From Crocinitomicaceae bacterium (lineage in GTDB: Bacteria > Bacteroidota > Bacteroidia > Flavobacteriales_G > Salibacteraceae), in assembly GCA_002713215.1 (NCBI GenBank), contig PAVO01000020.1:1-64000 (forward strand): DNA of 64,000 nucleotides. The letters are read 5' to 3'. The position numbers were made by a program, and so were the translations under genes. Below, one piece after another: positions 43,719 to 52,924 of the stretch. Under the pieces are notes generated by a model. It was not told the DNA's origin, ran no database searches, and worked only from the letters and a program-made list of their open reading frames with translations. Every line of letters starts with the position of its first letter. Within the stretch, counting starts at the first letter, position 1.

Positions 43719-46151
43719 ATGATGAAAAGAATAAGACTTATCGACTTCCTTATTGTAACCGTAGTGACGTTGTTTTTAGTGGTCAGGGTGCATGCCCAAA
43801 CAGGTTCGGTGTCAGGTACAATCGTTGATGAAATTAGTAATGAACCCATTCCATTTGCCAATATTATAGTACAGGGAACAACGTCCGGAGCAGTAACTGA
43901 TTTTGAAGGGAAGTATAAAATTGATAACCTGAAACCAGGATTTATTCGCCTGGAAATTTCTGTTCTTGGTTATGCGAAAAGACTAAGTGAACAAATTCAA
44001 ATTATTTCAAACCGAACATCAAATTTTGATGTGAAGCTGGAAAAATCCATGCAGCAAATGGAAGAGGTGGTTATAGAATCGAGCCCATTTACGCGTAGGG
44101 ATGAAAGTCCTCTTTCCATGCAAACCATTGGTGTGGCTGAGATAGAACGAGCTGCAGGTGCCAACCGTGATATTTCTAAAGTAATTCAGTCTTTACCGGG
44201 CGTTGCAAGCACCCCGGCATTTAGAAATGATATTATTATTCGAGGTGGATCACCAAATGAAAATCGATTTTACCTGGATGAAATTGAGGTTCCAAATATT
44301 AACCATTTCCAAACCCAGGGAGCCAGCGGAGGCCCCGTTGGTTTGATAAACGTTAACCTTATCAGGGAAGTTGATTTTCAATCCGGAGCTTTCCCTGCAA
44401 ATCGAGGAAATATGCTGAGTTCGTTACTTTCCTTCAAGCAGCTCGATGGAAATAAGAATAAATTAAAAGGAAAATTTACACTGGGAAGTTCCGATTTAGG
44501 TCTCACGTTGGACGGCCCTCTTGGAAAGAAAACAACCTTCGTGTTTTCTGTCAGGCAGTCTTATTTACAATTTCTTTTTGGGGCTTTGGGTTTGCCTTTT
44601 TTGCCTACTTACTGGGATTATCAAACTAAGATTAAATACAAAATCAATAAAAAGAATGAAATTTCGCTAATAAGTATTGGGGCACTCGATAAATTCAAAC
44701 TCAATACCGAAGCTAATGAGACCAAACAGCAGCGATACATTTTGGCCAACCTTCCGGTAAATGGGCAGTGGAACTATACTATTGGTGCGGTGTACAAACA
44801 TTTTTCGGAGAATAGTTTTCAAACGTTTGTTGTAAGCAGAAACATGCTGAACAATCAAGCTTATAAATACGAGAATAATGATGAGAGTGATCCAAATGGC
44901 CTGGTACAAGATTACAAATCGCAAGAAATTGAAAACAAATTTCGGTTTGAAGATAACATTCGGTTGGGGGATTGGAAGTTAATTGTTGGTGTAAATTACG
45001 AATATGCGAAATACAACAATTCCACTTACAATCGAATTGTGATTCCGGCTTCTTCTCTCGGACCAGCAAGAATCGATACCATTGACTATAAATCCGAATT
45101 AAACCTCAATAAGTATGGAGCTTTTGTACAACTGAATCGTCGCTTTTTTGGAAGTCGCTTAAAGACTTCATTAGGGGTACGCTTTGATGGAAACGACTAC
45201 AACGAGTCCATGGCCAATCTGCTGAATCAATTCGCCCCCCGTCTGGGTATTTCCTATGGACTAAGCGATAAATGGTCGATCAATTTTGCAACTGGTAGGT
45301 TTACCCAATTACCGGCTTATACAGTAATGGGCTATCAACGAAATGGTGAATTTGTAAACCAAAAAAATGGCTTGAAGTACATTACTGCAGATCACATAAA
45401 TGGAGGAGTCGAATGGCGACCACTAGCCAGTTCAAAAATCACACTTGAAGGGTTTTATAAATTCTATCAGAATTATCCATTAAGCACCGAAAAGGGAATC
45501 AGTTTAGCCAACCTGGGTGCGGACTTTGGAATAGTTGGAAACGAGCCGGTAATTTCTGCTTCCGAGGGCAGGGCTTACGGGTTGGAATTGCTTGCACAGC
45601 AAAAGCTAACCAAGGGGTTTTATGGAATATTAAGTTATACATGGGTTAGAAGTGAATTTACCAATGCCGATGGAGCTTATGCACCATCGAGTTGGGATTC
45701 GGAGCATTTGCTCACGCTTACCGCTGGAAAAAAGTTTAAAAAGAACTGGGAGTTTGGGGCCCGTTGGCGTTATGTGAAAGGGAGGCCTTATACACCCTAT
45801 CTCGTACCTGAATCTTATTACAGAGCATCTTACGATATTAATCCAAGAGGGGTACCCGATTATACTCAGGTCAATTCTCAACGTCTGGCAGCCTTCCATC
45901 AATTGGATGTACGTGTTGATAAGACCTATAATTTTAAGAAATGGGGTTTAAACCTGTATTTGGATATCCAAAATCTGTACAATTTTCAATCGGAAGATCA
46001 GCCTATTTTATATCCGGTGGAAGATGCACAAGGAAATTTTGTTGTGAGCAATCCAAATGCACCTTACGAACAACAGATTTATGAAATGGAAGAAATTCCT
46101 AATACAACAGGTACGGTATTACCAACCATTGGGGTGATCATAGATTTTTAG
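43719..46151 (+). CDS. TonB-dependent receptor with carboxypeptidase-like regulatory domain
   Basis: An 810-residue outer-membrane receptor. After a signal peptide (about 1-26, ending VRVHAQ), residues 28-110 form a CarboxypepD_reg-like domain (SVSGTIVDEISNEPIPFANI). The plug follows (about 125-235, VIQSLPGVASTPAFRNDIIIRGG), then a 22-strand-type barrel ending PTIGVIIDF. No SusD gene is beside it, so a substrate cannot be proposed. Its 3' end overlaps the convergent lycopene cyclase gene by 14 bp. Confidence 0.92.
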   Translation: MMKRIRLIDFLIVTVVTLFLVVRVHAQTGSVSGTIVDEISNEPIPFANIIVQGTTSGAVTDFEGKYKIDNLKPGFIRLEISVLGYAKRLSEQIQIISNRTSNFDVKLEKSMQQMEEVVIESSPFTRRDESPLSMQTIGVAEIERAAGANRDISKVIQSLPGVASTPAFRNDIIIRGGSPNENRFYLDEIEVPNINHFQTQGASGGPVGLINVNLIREVDFQSGAFPANRGNMLSSLLSFKQLDGNKNKLKGKFTLGSSDLGLTLDGPLGKKTTFVFSVRQSYLQFLFGALGLPFLPTYWDYQTKIKYKINKKNEISLISIGALDKFKLNTEANETKQQRYILANLPVNGQWNYTIGAVYKHFSENSFQTFVVSRNMLNNQAYKYENNDESDPNGLVQDYKSQEIENKFRFEDNIRLGDWKLIVGVNYEYAKYNNSTYNRIVIPASSLGPARIDTIDYKSELNLNKYGAFVQLNRRFFGSRLKTSLGVRFDGNDYNESMANLLNQFAPRLGISYGLSDKWSINFATGRFTQLPAYTVMGYQRNGEFVNQKNGLKYITADHINGGVEWRPLASSKITLEGFYKFYQNYPLSTEKGISLANLGADFGIVGNEPVISASEGRAYGLELLAQQKLTKGFYGILSYTWVRSEFTNADGAYAPSSWDSEHLLTLTAGKKFKKNWEFGARWRYVKGRPYTPYLVPESYYRASYDINPRGVPDYTQVNSQRLAAFHQLDVRVDKTYNFKKWGLNLYLDIQNLYNFQSEDQPILYPVEDAQGNFVVSNPNAPYEQQIYEMEEIPNTTGTVLPTIGVIIDF

Positions 46152-46836
46152 AAAAATCGACCTTTCTGAATTTTTCGAAGAAGAAGCAGTTCCAAAGGAG
46201 TAGGTTAAATCCATAAAAGAAATCTTCTACCGGAATGGTTCCAATTCTGATATTAAGGTTTTCAGAATTGTTGTACCATACGATTTCCTGCTCAATCGCT
46301 GAGCCTGTTAGTATGCCATTTAGAATGAAAAACGGAATAAGAATAAGCAGAAATGCAATTGCGAAATGGCCAAACCATTTTGGTCGTTTTACAAAGAAGA
46401 ATAATAGGGTAGAAACGCTTAAAACACCAATTGATCCCGTATACCATAATTTAGCTCCATTGAGTAGTAAAACAAGTGCCAATAACATGAATACGATCAA
46501 AAACGGATAACTGAAACGTGTAATCCACTCCTGGTGAAAATAAGCCCGGCAAACTTCATAAGTAAACAGAGAAGCGTAAGGGATGGTGATAAAGAACAGG
46601 AGCTCTTCCAGTGGCAGGTTGATTATTGAAATGCCCAGAAGGTATTTGTTATTGAACCCCCAAATTCCCATGTAGGTGAAGGTAATGTCCCAAAGAATAA
46701 ACAGAGTTCCTACTACCACAATACTTTTAAAAAGTGCCCTTCGCTTTTTCCAAAAGGCTACTTTTTTGTCAAAGCTTAGCAATAAAACAGGAACAAATAC
46801 CACCAGGTTTATGAGTATGTAATAATAGTTTTCCAA
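46138..46836 (-). CDS. crtY: Fused lycopene cyclase (CrtYc-CrtYd type)
   Basis: A 232-residue membrane protein with about seven helices. It carries two copies of the cyclase motif: LPLEELLFF in the first half (about 75-83) and IPVEDFFYG in the second (about 198-206). The heterodimeric cyclases CrtYc and CrtYd have one each, so this is the fused form. It cyclises lycopene ends to beta-rings. As last gene of the carotenoid operon it lies 22 bp after cruF and converges on the TonB receptor with a 14-bp overlap. Confidence 0.88.
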   Translation of the reverse strand: MENYYYILINLVVFVPVLLLSFDKKVAFWKKRRALFKSIVVVGTLFILWDITFTYMGIWGFNNKYLLGISIINLPLEELLFFITIPYASLFTYEVCRAYFHQEWITRFSYPFLIVFMLLALVLLLNGAKLWYTGSIGVLSVSTLLFFFVKRPKWFGHFAIAFLLILIPFFILNGILTGSAIEQEIVWYNNSENLNIRIGTIPVEDFFYGFNLLLWNCFFFEKFRKVDFSKNL

Positions 46837-46858
46837 CTGGATTAAGATTTTATTGCCA

Positions 46859-47491
46859 TTAGAGTAATACCATCAGGATTAAGAAAAAGACGGCTTGAAT
46901 GGCAAATAAGCGTTCTGCCAAACGATTCTTTTGTTGAGGTTTATAAAACTTTTGGATTAATGAGTTGAAAATCAACGAAACCAGAAACCAACCAATAAAA
47001 TTTTGAATGGGAATGGCCTCGTGTTCCCAGTGCCAAAAGTCCAGTTTGGGTGCGACCTGTTCGAGTATAAGATCGAATGATGTCATGATTACCGATGCAA
47101 AAAGGGGTTGGATAAACCGATTGCGCGAAAAGCGAGATGCCAATTCGGTTGATCCAAAGGCAAGTATCCACCAATTAAGACCAATAATTATGGGAACTTC
47201 CATTAAAAGTGGGGTTAGTGAAGAACCGTAATGGTAATGTCCGAATGGAATTCCTGTACGGATACCGAGTAGTTCAACAAAATAGCCCAGAATGAAGATG
47301 GCAATCAAATGAAACCACTGAGATTTAACTTGCTGCATTGGAAAAATAATGATGGCTGATAAGAACAGGTTTATAGGACTAAGTACAATAAAATAACCAT
47401 GAAAAGGCGATAGGATTCCAATCAACCCAACCAGGTACAAAACCAAAAGAATAATGGTTTTTATTTTGACTGATCGGGATAAACTATCCAT
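46859..47491 (-). CDS. cruF: Carotenoid 1',2'-hydratase CruF-like
   Basis: A 210-residue integral membrane protein of the DUF422/CruF family with about six helices. FVELLGIRTGIPFGHYHYG (about 70-88) is the characteristic segment, followed by IIGLNWWILAFGS and DLILEQVAPKLDFWHW. CruF hydrates the open psi-end of carotenoids such as gamma-carotene. Together with a CrtD-like desaturase it gives the end group of myxol or saproxanthin. It overlaps crtD by 8 bp. Confidence 0.83.
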   Translation of the reverse strand: MDSLSRSVKIKTIILLVLYLVGLIGILSPFHGYFIVLSPINLFLSAIIIFPMQQVKSQWFHLIAIFILGYFVELLGIRTGIPFGHYHYGSSLTPLLMEVPIIIGLNWWILAFGSTELASRFSRNRFIQPLFASVIMTSFDLILEQVAPKLDFWHWEHEAIPIQNFIGWFLVSLIFNSLIQKFYKPQQKNRLAERLFAIQAVFFLILMVLL

Positions 47492-48950
47492 AAGAATCTG
47501 GTATTAATGAAGCGACAATTTTTGCCGAATTAAGGCAAAGGGGAATTCCACCTCCGGGATGGACACTTCCACCACAATGAAAGAGGTTTTTGACATTACC
47601 GGTGAAATTAGGATAACGCAGAAACGCAGAGAACCTGGTGTTGGAGTTGGGGCCATACAAAGCTCCCTGGTAGGCACCGGTTCTTCTTTCAATGTCGGTT
47701 GGAGTAAGCAGGTGTTCCTCGATAATGTTTTTAGAAATGGATTCATTCAGCATACGTTCAATCTTATCGATAATGGCTTTCCTTATATCAGAGATTACAT
47801 CTTGATTTTCGGATTGAGAGCTGGCAGGTGCGTTGATCATTACAAACCAATTTTCAAATCCTTCCGGAGCGTCCTGTTGGTTTATTTTGCTGCTCACATG
47901 AATGTATATAGTCGGATCGGTACTCAGTTCCTTTTTGTTAAAAATGGCTTCGAATTCAGTTTGATAATTCTCTGAGAAGAATACATTATGAATATCCAGT
48001 TGGTCAAACTTTCGATTCATTCCCCAATAAAAAATATAGGCTGAAGAAGATGGGCTTCGTTTGGTTTTTACGGGTCGTTTGTATTTGGGTTGGAGTAAAG
48101 CAGATTGAGTAAAATGTATGTCCGAGTTGCTTACAACTACATCACTTCGAACTACCTTTTTATCCAATTCAATTCCTTTGGCAATTCCATTGCAGATAAT
48201 GATTCTTTTCACTTTCTGATTGAAGTGAAAATTGATTCCTACTTCGTTAGAAAGGTCTACCAATGAGTCGATAACGCTACGCATTCCGTTGGACGGGAAA
48301 TAGGCGCCAAGATTATACTCCAAATGGGGAATAACCTGCATTAGACCAGGAGTTAGAAAGGGCGAAGAACCATTGTAAGTTGCGTACCTGTTGAACAACT
48401 GCCTTAAATGTGGGTCCTGAAAACGGCTGGAATTGGTTTCATTTAGTGTATTGAATAAGTGAAACTTTCCGATGCTAAGTAATGGTTTAAAAATATCAGC
48501 AGACAACCAGGTAGAAGCTTTGTGAAGTGATTTTTCTACAAAGGTCGGTGCCGTTAGTTCATAGAGCTGTTTACTTTCCTTCAAATATTCAAGCACTTGC
48601 TCACCGCCGTCTCCAAACTCCTGATTTACATTCTTGTTGAATTGAACTCGGTCGGCGTGGGCCCTTAACCGGTGGCCATCCTCCCAAAAATAGTTGCAGA
48701 TGTTTTTCAATCTGGTGTAGCGAAAACCGGACCTGTGATTTGGAAAAAGGTCAAACAATTCATCTACCAAATTGGGCAGAGTGAATAGGGAAGGTCCCAT
48801 ATCAAACCGAAAATCTCCTAGGGTGAGTTCAGCTATTTTTCCTCCGGGAAATGAATTGCCTTCGTAAATATCAACTTCGTACCCCTTGCTCCTGAGTCGT
48901 AAGGCACTTGCAATACCTGCTATTCCGCTCCCAATAACTATTGCTTTCAT
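47484..48950 (-). CDS. crtD: CrtI-family desaturase, probably carotenoid 3,4-desaturase CrtD
   Basis: A 488-residue FAD-dependent phytoene-desaturase family enzyme. The dinucleotide motif VIGSGIAGIASALRLRSKG is at residues 4-22 and the C-terminal HPGGGIPLCLNSAKIVA closes the FAD site. It is a paralogue of the CrtI encoded further upstream. The assignment to CrtD rests on position beside cruF and on the presence of a second desaturase paired with crtB, so it is inference. It overlaps the SRPBCC gene by 4 bp. Confidence 0.78.
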   Translation of the reverse strand: MKAIVIGSGIAGIASALRLRSKGYEVDIYEGNSFPGGKIAELTLGDFRFDMGPSLFTLPNLVDELFDLFPNHRSGFRYTRLKNICNYFWEDGHRLRAHADRVQFNKNVNQEFGDGGEQVLEYLKESKQLYELTAPTFVEKSLHKASTWLSADIFKPLLSIGKFHLFNTLNETNSSRFQDPHLRQLFNRYATYNGSSPFLTPGLMQVIPHLEYNLGAYFPSNGMRSVIDSLVDLSNEVGINFHFNQKVKRIIICNGIAKGIELDKKVVRSDVVVSNSDIHFTQSALLQPKYKRPVKTKRSPSSSAYIFYWGMNRKFDQLDIHNVFFSENYQTEFEAIFNKKELSTDPTIYIHVSSKINQQDAPEGFENWFVMINAPASSQSENQDVISDIRKAIIDKIERMLNESISKNIIEEHLLTPTDIERRTGAYQGALYGPNSNTRFSAFLRYPNFTGNVKNLFHCGGSVHPGGGIPLCLNSAKIVASLIPDSYG

Positions 48951-49417
48951 GGTTTATTATTAGGAAATAGCTTGGATAGCTTTTGGTATCGGAAGTCAAA
49001 AATTTCTTTGATTCTTTTACCGACAAAGAGTTTGTGAGCCAGTTCTCCAATTATGCCCAATGGAAGTACATAAAGAAGCTTGTCAATCATTTTAACACCC
49101 TGTTCATGTATTTCGAAATGATGTTCATGGTGCCAGATGGCGTATGGTCCAATGCGTTGTTCATCAATAAAATAGTGATTCGTTTTAACGTTGGTGATCT
49201 CTGTAAGCCAGGTTACTGGAATGTTTAAAATCGGCTTAATTTGATATTCGATCATCATACCTTCGTACATCCCATCCCTTGGTACATTCGAGCGAATTTT
49301 AAACAACAGGTTATCCGGGGTAATGGAATTTAAATTGGCTGGATTCGAGAAGAATTTCCAGGCTTCTTCAAGTTCAATTGGAAGGATTTGTTCCTTATAA
49401 AGGGAGTACACTTTCAT
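48947..49417 (-). CDS. SRPBCC family protein in the carotenoid operon
   Basis: A 156-residue START/SRPBCC-fold protein, a fold that binds hydrophobic ligands in a deep pocket. YSLYKEQILPIELEEAWKFFSNPANLNSITP at the start (key part EEAWKFFSNPANLNSITP) and WHHEHHFEIHEQGVKMIDKL are typical of the group once called cell division inhibitor-like. There is no catalytic assignment. It sits inside the crt operon with 4-bp overlap to crtD, which suggests a role in handling carotenoids or their intermediates; this is inference. Confidence 0.8.
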   Translation of the reverse strand: MKVYSLYKEQILPIELEEAWKFFSNPANLNSITPDNLLFKIRSNVPRDGMYEGMMIEYQIKPILNIPVTWLTEITNVKTNHYFIDEQRIGPYAIWHHEHHFEIHEQGVKMIDKLLYVLPLGIIGELAHKLFVGKRIKEIFDFRYQKLSKLFPNNKP

Positions 49418-49491
49418 GCCTTAGGGACAACTTAAAGCACTTAAGGTTCATTGGTGCAGGTGAATTAGTAGTTCTAAAGAATCGGAACAGG

Positions 49492-50022
49492 TCAGGCAGC
49501 ATTTCTTTTTATCTCCAAATGCTCAACAACCAAGGGAAATGCGATTTTAAACCAGGGTGTGTATGTATCAGGATGAAGTTTTAGATCGGATTTTAGTGCT
49601 TCGACGTTTGCGAATTTCCACGCTTTAATTTCATTGGGATTAGCGTCAACAGGGCCATTATAATTGCCGATAAATACATGATCAAATTCATGTTCAACCA
49701 GCCCCTCACCAACTTCTGATTTATAAACAAAATCAAAAACTTTGCGGATGTTGCACGTGAAACCAAGTTCTTCGTGCAATCGACGTTTAGCTCCAACTAC
49801 GGTGCTTTCGTTTAGACGAGGATGGCTGCAGCAGGCATTGGTCCACAATCCACCGCAGTGATATTTAGATAAGGCTCTTTGGTGAATAAGCATTTCGCCT
49901 TTGGAATTGAAAATGAAAACAGAAAAGGCACGATGTAAGAAGCCAAATTGGTGTGCTTCTATTTTATCCATGGTCGCAATTGGGCGGTCGTTTTGATCAA
50001 CAAGTACTACGCTATTATCCAT
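49492..50022 (-). CDS. idi: Isopentenyl-diphosphate delta-isomerase, type I
   Basis: A 176-residue Nudix-fold isomerase interconverting IPP and DMAPP. Active-site Cys is in WTNACCSHPRLNES (about 61-74) and the catalytic Glu region is KRRLHEELGF (about 80-89). ALSKYHCGGLWTN before it is typical. It lies 15 bp after crtB and probably increases DMAPP supply for carotenoid synthesis. Confidence 0.95.
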   Translation of the reverse strand: MDNSVVLVDQNDRPIATMDKIEAHQFGFLHRAFSVFIFNSKGEMLIHQRALSKYHCGGLWTNACCSHPRLNESTVVGAKRRLHEELGFTCNIRKVFDFVYKSEVGEGLVEHEFDHVFIGNYNGPVDANPNEIKAWKFANVEALKSDLKLHPDTYTPWFKIAFPLVVEHLEIKRNAA

Positions 50023-50037
50023 GTTGTTAAATTTAAA

Positions 50038-50874
50038 TTAGAGAATTCCAATATTGTGTCTTATGTATGATTGCATAAAAAGAAAATACTTACCCGTGTT
50101 TGGGATTCTAATTCTCTCCTTCATGATTCTTTTGCTGGGAATCGATTGAATTTTTTTGAAAAGGCCGTAATAATAAACGTACGCCAGGTAAACGCCGAAT
50201 CGAGCCCGTTTGGGTAGCCCCAGAATCCCCTTGAAACCTTCTTTAAAATCGGATTTAATATCCATTTCAATGTCAATTTTATTCTGTTCGGTTAGTGTAG
50301 AAATATCTATGTCGGGAAAGTAATTTCTTCCCAGGGTATTGTAGTCTTCCTTTATGTCTCTTAAGAAATTAATCTTTTGAAATGCAGACCCCAGTTTCAT
50401 GGCATTCGGTTTAAGTTTCAGGAATAAATCCTGATCACCTAGTGTAAAAATATTTAAACACATTAGACCAACAACTTCAGCAGAACCAAGGATATATTTC
50501 TCGTATTCTTTTTGGTCGTATTCCCGATCATCCAAATCCATTTCCATGCTATTTAAAAAGGTGTCAATAAATTCCAGGTCAATCTGATATTCAGTAACCG
50601 TAGCCTGAAATGAGTTTAGGATGGGGTTGAGGCTTATTCCTTGTTCAATGGCTTTGTAGGTGTCTTGTCGAAGTTCTTCAAGCAGTCTTCTTTTATCGTA
50701 GCCATGGAAAGAGTCTACGATTTCATCGGCAAGCCGAACGAAACCATATACCGAATGAACCGCATTTCGAATTTCTGAATCAAGGAATCGAATGCCCAAT
50801 GAAAAAGAAGTAGAATAGGTGTTGGTGGTGAGCTGGCTGCATTGATAGGATACGGAATCAAATAGTGCTTTCAT
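50038..50874 (-). CDS. crtB: Phytoene synthase
   Basis: A 278-residue squalene/phytoene synthase that condenses two GGPP. The first Asp-rich motif is DEIVDS (about 48-53) and the second is RDIKEDYNTLGRNYFP (about 171-186), both of the required D-x-x-x-D form. The start overlaps crtI by 17 bp. A geranylgeranyl diphosphate synthase gene is not in the window. Confidence 0.94.
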   Translation of the reverse strand: MKALFDSVSYQCSQLTTNTYSTSFSLGIRFLDSEIRNAVHSVYGFVRLADEIVDSFHGYDKRRLLEELRQDTYKAIEQGISLNPILNSFQATVTEYQIDLEFIDTFLNSMEMDLDDREYDQKEYEKYILGSAEVVGLMCLNIFTLGDQDLFLKLKPNAMKLGSAFQKINFLRDIKEDYNTLGRNYFPDIDISTLTEQNKIDIEMDIKSDFKEGFKGILGLPKRARFGVYLAYVYYYGLFKKIQSIPSKRIMKERIRIPNTGKYFLFMQSYIRHNIGIL

Positions 50875-52354
50875 AAACTTGGGTTTTTTCCTGATTAATA
50901 ATGAGTGATGAAACTACTTTACCAGATATGAGTGCCGGGGGAACTCCAGGTCCCGGAATAGTTAATTGACCGGTATAAAAAAGATTGTTTAGTTTTTGGT
51001 TTCGCATTTTGGGCTTAAGAAATGCCGTCTGCTTTAGAGTGTTTGCAAGGCCGTAAGCATTGCCGCGATAGGCGTTGTATTCGTTTTTAAAATCATTGAC
51101 AGCAAAACTTCGCTTGTAAATGATGTGTTCCTTAATGTTACTCTTGGTATGCGTTTCAAGCCGGTTGATTAAGAGTTCGAAATATTTTTCCCGGGTTTGG
51201 TTATCGTCTTTCAAATCAGGTGCAATAGGCATAAGAACAAATAGGTTTTCGCATCCCTTCGGTGCAACCGTTGAATCTGTTTTAGAAGGTGCACACACGT
51301 AAAAGAGTGGGTCACTGGGCCATTTTTCATCGTTGTAGATTTCGTGGGCATGATTTTCGAAATCAGCATCAAAAAAGAGGTTGTGATGGTCGAGGTTTTC
51401 CACCTTCTTGTCAATTCCTAAGTAAAACAGAAGGCTTGAAGGTGCCATGGTTCTCTTGCTCCAGTAGTTGAGGGAGTAGTTTCGGTTTTCGGTTTGAAGC
51501 AGTTGTGTTTCTACATGATGATAATCGGCTCCCGCCACAACCACGTCAGCATGAAATAATCCCTTTGGGGTTTCAACTCCTAACGCACTTTTACCCATGC
51601 TGGGAATAAAGTTTACCGGTGAATTTAAATGAAACGTTACACCATGTTTCTTTGCAATGAAGGTCATGGCATCAATAATTTTTGACATTCCACCTTTTGG
51701 GTACCAGGTGCCCAATTCCATGTCGGCATAATTCATTAAGCTATAAAGTGCCGGAGTGTTTTTTGGTTTCGCTCCTAAGAACAATACCGGGAATTCCAGG
51801 AGTTGATGAATTTTAGGATGCTTGAAATACTTTCTTATTAGTGAGCTTATGGACCCGAATAGTTGAAGTTTAATGCTCCCAAGTAGTATTTCGTTCTCTA
51901 AAAACTCACTTATTCGTTCCGAGGGTTTGTATACCAACTTATTTATTCCTACCTGATATTTGTACTCCGCATCCTTTAAGAATGCTTCCAGTTGTTGACC
52001 GGAATTGGGTTCAATGGAATCGAAAAGCTCCATTAGTTCATTCTTATCGGAGGGGAGATCTATGTGGTCGTTTTCTTCGAAAAAGACGCGGTAAGAAGGG
52101 GATAGTCTTACAAGCTCGTAGAAGTCTTTGCTTTGAAATCCGAAGTCGCTGAAAAACCTTTCAAACACGTCAGGCATCCAATACCAGCTTGGTCCCATGT
52201 CGAATGTAAATCCATCTGATTCAAATTTTCTTGCCCGACCACCAATGGATTCATTTTTTTCAAATACATGAACGTTAAACCCTTCCTTCGCTAAGTAGCA
52301 AGCTGCCGATAAACCAGCAAAACCAGAACCGATAACTGCAACTGTTTTATGCAT
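50858..52354 (-). CDS. crtI: Phytoene desaturase
   Basis: A 498-residue FAD-dependent desaturase converting phytoene to lycopene. The N-terminal dinucleotide motif VIGSGFAGLSAACYLAKEG is at 6-24, followed by FDMGPSWYWMPDVF. The C-terminal GPGVPPALISGKVVS is typical of CrtI. Adjacent to crtB with a 17-bp overlap, and overlapping the sigma factor gene by 8 bp, so expression of all three is coupled. Confidence 0.92.
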   Translation of the reverse strand: MHKTVAVIGSGFAGLSAACYLAKEGFNVHVFEKNESIGGRARKFESDGFTFDMGPSWYWMPDVFERFFSDFGFQSKDFYELVRLSPSYRVFFEENDHIDLPSDKNELMELFDSIEPNSGQQLEAFLKDAEYKYQVGINKLVYKPSERISEFLENEILLGSIKLQLFGSISSLIRKYFKHPKIHQLLEFPVLFLGAKPKNTPALYSLMNYADMELGTWYPKGGMSKIIDAMTFIAKKHGVTFHLNSPVNFIPSMGKSALGVETPKGLFHADVVVAGADYHHVETQLLQTENRNYSLNYWSKRTMAPSSLLFYLGIDKKVENLDHHNLFFDADFENHAHEIYNDEKWPSDPLFYVCAPSKTDSTVAPKGCENLFVLMPIAPDLKDDNQTREKYFELLINRLETHTKSNIKEHIIYKRSFAVNDFKNEYNAYRGNAYGLANTLKQTAFLKPKMRNQKLNNLFYTGQLTIPGPGVPPALISGKVVSSLIINQEKTQVYESTI

Positions 52355-52859
52355 TGGGTCTGAAGTCTTGAAGTTTAGAAGTCAATTCTTTCCGGGCCAG
52401 AAATATTCTTGATTTTACGGTACCGAGTGGAATTCCCATATGATCTCCAATTTCGTGATACTTAAAGCCATTGAGCTTCATTTGAAAGGGTATCCTCAGT
52501 TCATCATTGAGTTTCTCTATTTGAAACTCCATGTCTGAAACATTCAAGTTTCGGTCGGGAGTGATAGACAGGTTGGACGAAGAGCTTGATAGGTAGTTTT
52601 TGGATTCCAACGTCTGCATGATCTCGCCCAATTTGCGAGACCTTCTATACTGATTAATAAAGGTGTTTTTCATGATGGTATAGAGCCAGGATTTAACCGA
52701 TGTACTGGCTTCAACCTTTTCCTTGTATTGCAAAGCCTTCATCATGGTTTCCTGCAACAAGTCCTGCGCGTCATCATCATTTGAAGTGAGCTTGAGCGCA
52801 AAAAAATGAAGCGGATTTTGGTACTTAACGAGTAGCTTGTTTAATTCCATGGTAGACAT
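52347..52859 (-). CDS. ECF-type RNA polymerase sigma factor
   Basis: A 170-residue sigma-70 family factor with region 2 (about 10-75, DAQDLLQETMMKAL, SVKSWLYTIMKNTFINQYRR) and region 4 (about 118-165, KYHEIGDHMGIPLGTVKSRIF). No regions 1 or 3 are present, as in ECF factors, and no anti-sigma gene is adjacent. It is the first gene of the crt run and overlaps crtI by 8 bp. It may direct polymerase to carotenoid or light-response promoters, but its targets are unknown. Two palindromes lie just upstream. Confidence 0.9.
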   Translation of the reverse strand: MSTMELNKLLVKYQNPLHFFALKLTSNDDDAQDLLQETMMKALQYKEKVEASTSVKSWLYTIMKNTFINQYRRSRKLGEIMQTLESKNYLSSSSSNLSITPDRNLNVSDMEFQIEKLNDELRIPFQMKLNGFKYHEIGDHMGIPLGTVKSRIFLARKELTSKLQDFRPNA

Positions 52860-52861
52860 AA

Positions 52862-52891
52862 TGTTTAACTATTAATTAAAAAGATTAAACA
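52862..52891. promoter_or_regulatory. Candidate operator 1, TGTTTAA-N16-TTAAACA
   Basis: Inverted half-sites at 52862-52868 and 52885-52891 are separated by exactly 16 bp. The site covers the 5' leader of the sigma gene and overlaps its predicted -7 box, the usual place for a repressor. It is in very AT-rich sequence. Confidence 0.6.
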
Positions 52892-52897
52892 AAAGTA
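52890..52897 (-). promoter_or_regulatory. -7 box of the sigma factor-crt operon
   Basis: Read on the minus strand this is TACTTTTG, a match to TAnnTTTG, 31 bp before the sigma gene ATG. No good TTG -33 element is seen at 19 bp. It overlaps the right half-site of operator 1. Confidence 0.6.
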
Positions 52898-52924
52898 GAT
52901 ATATTTTTACTCGAAACGTAGTAT

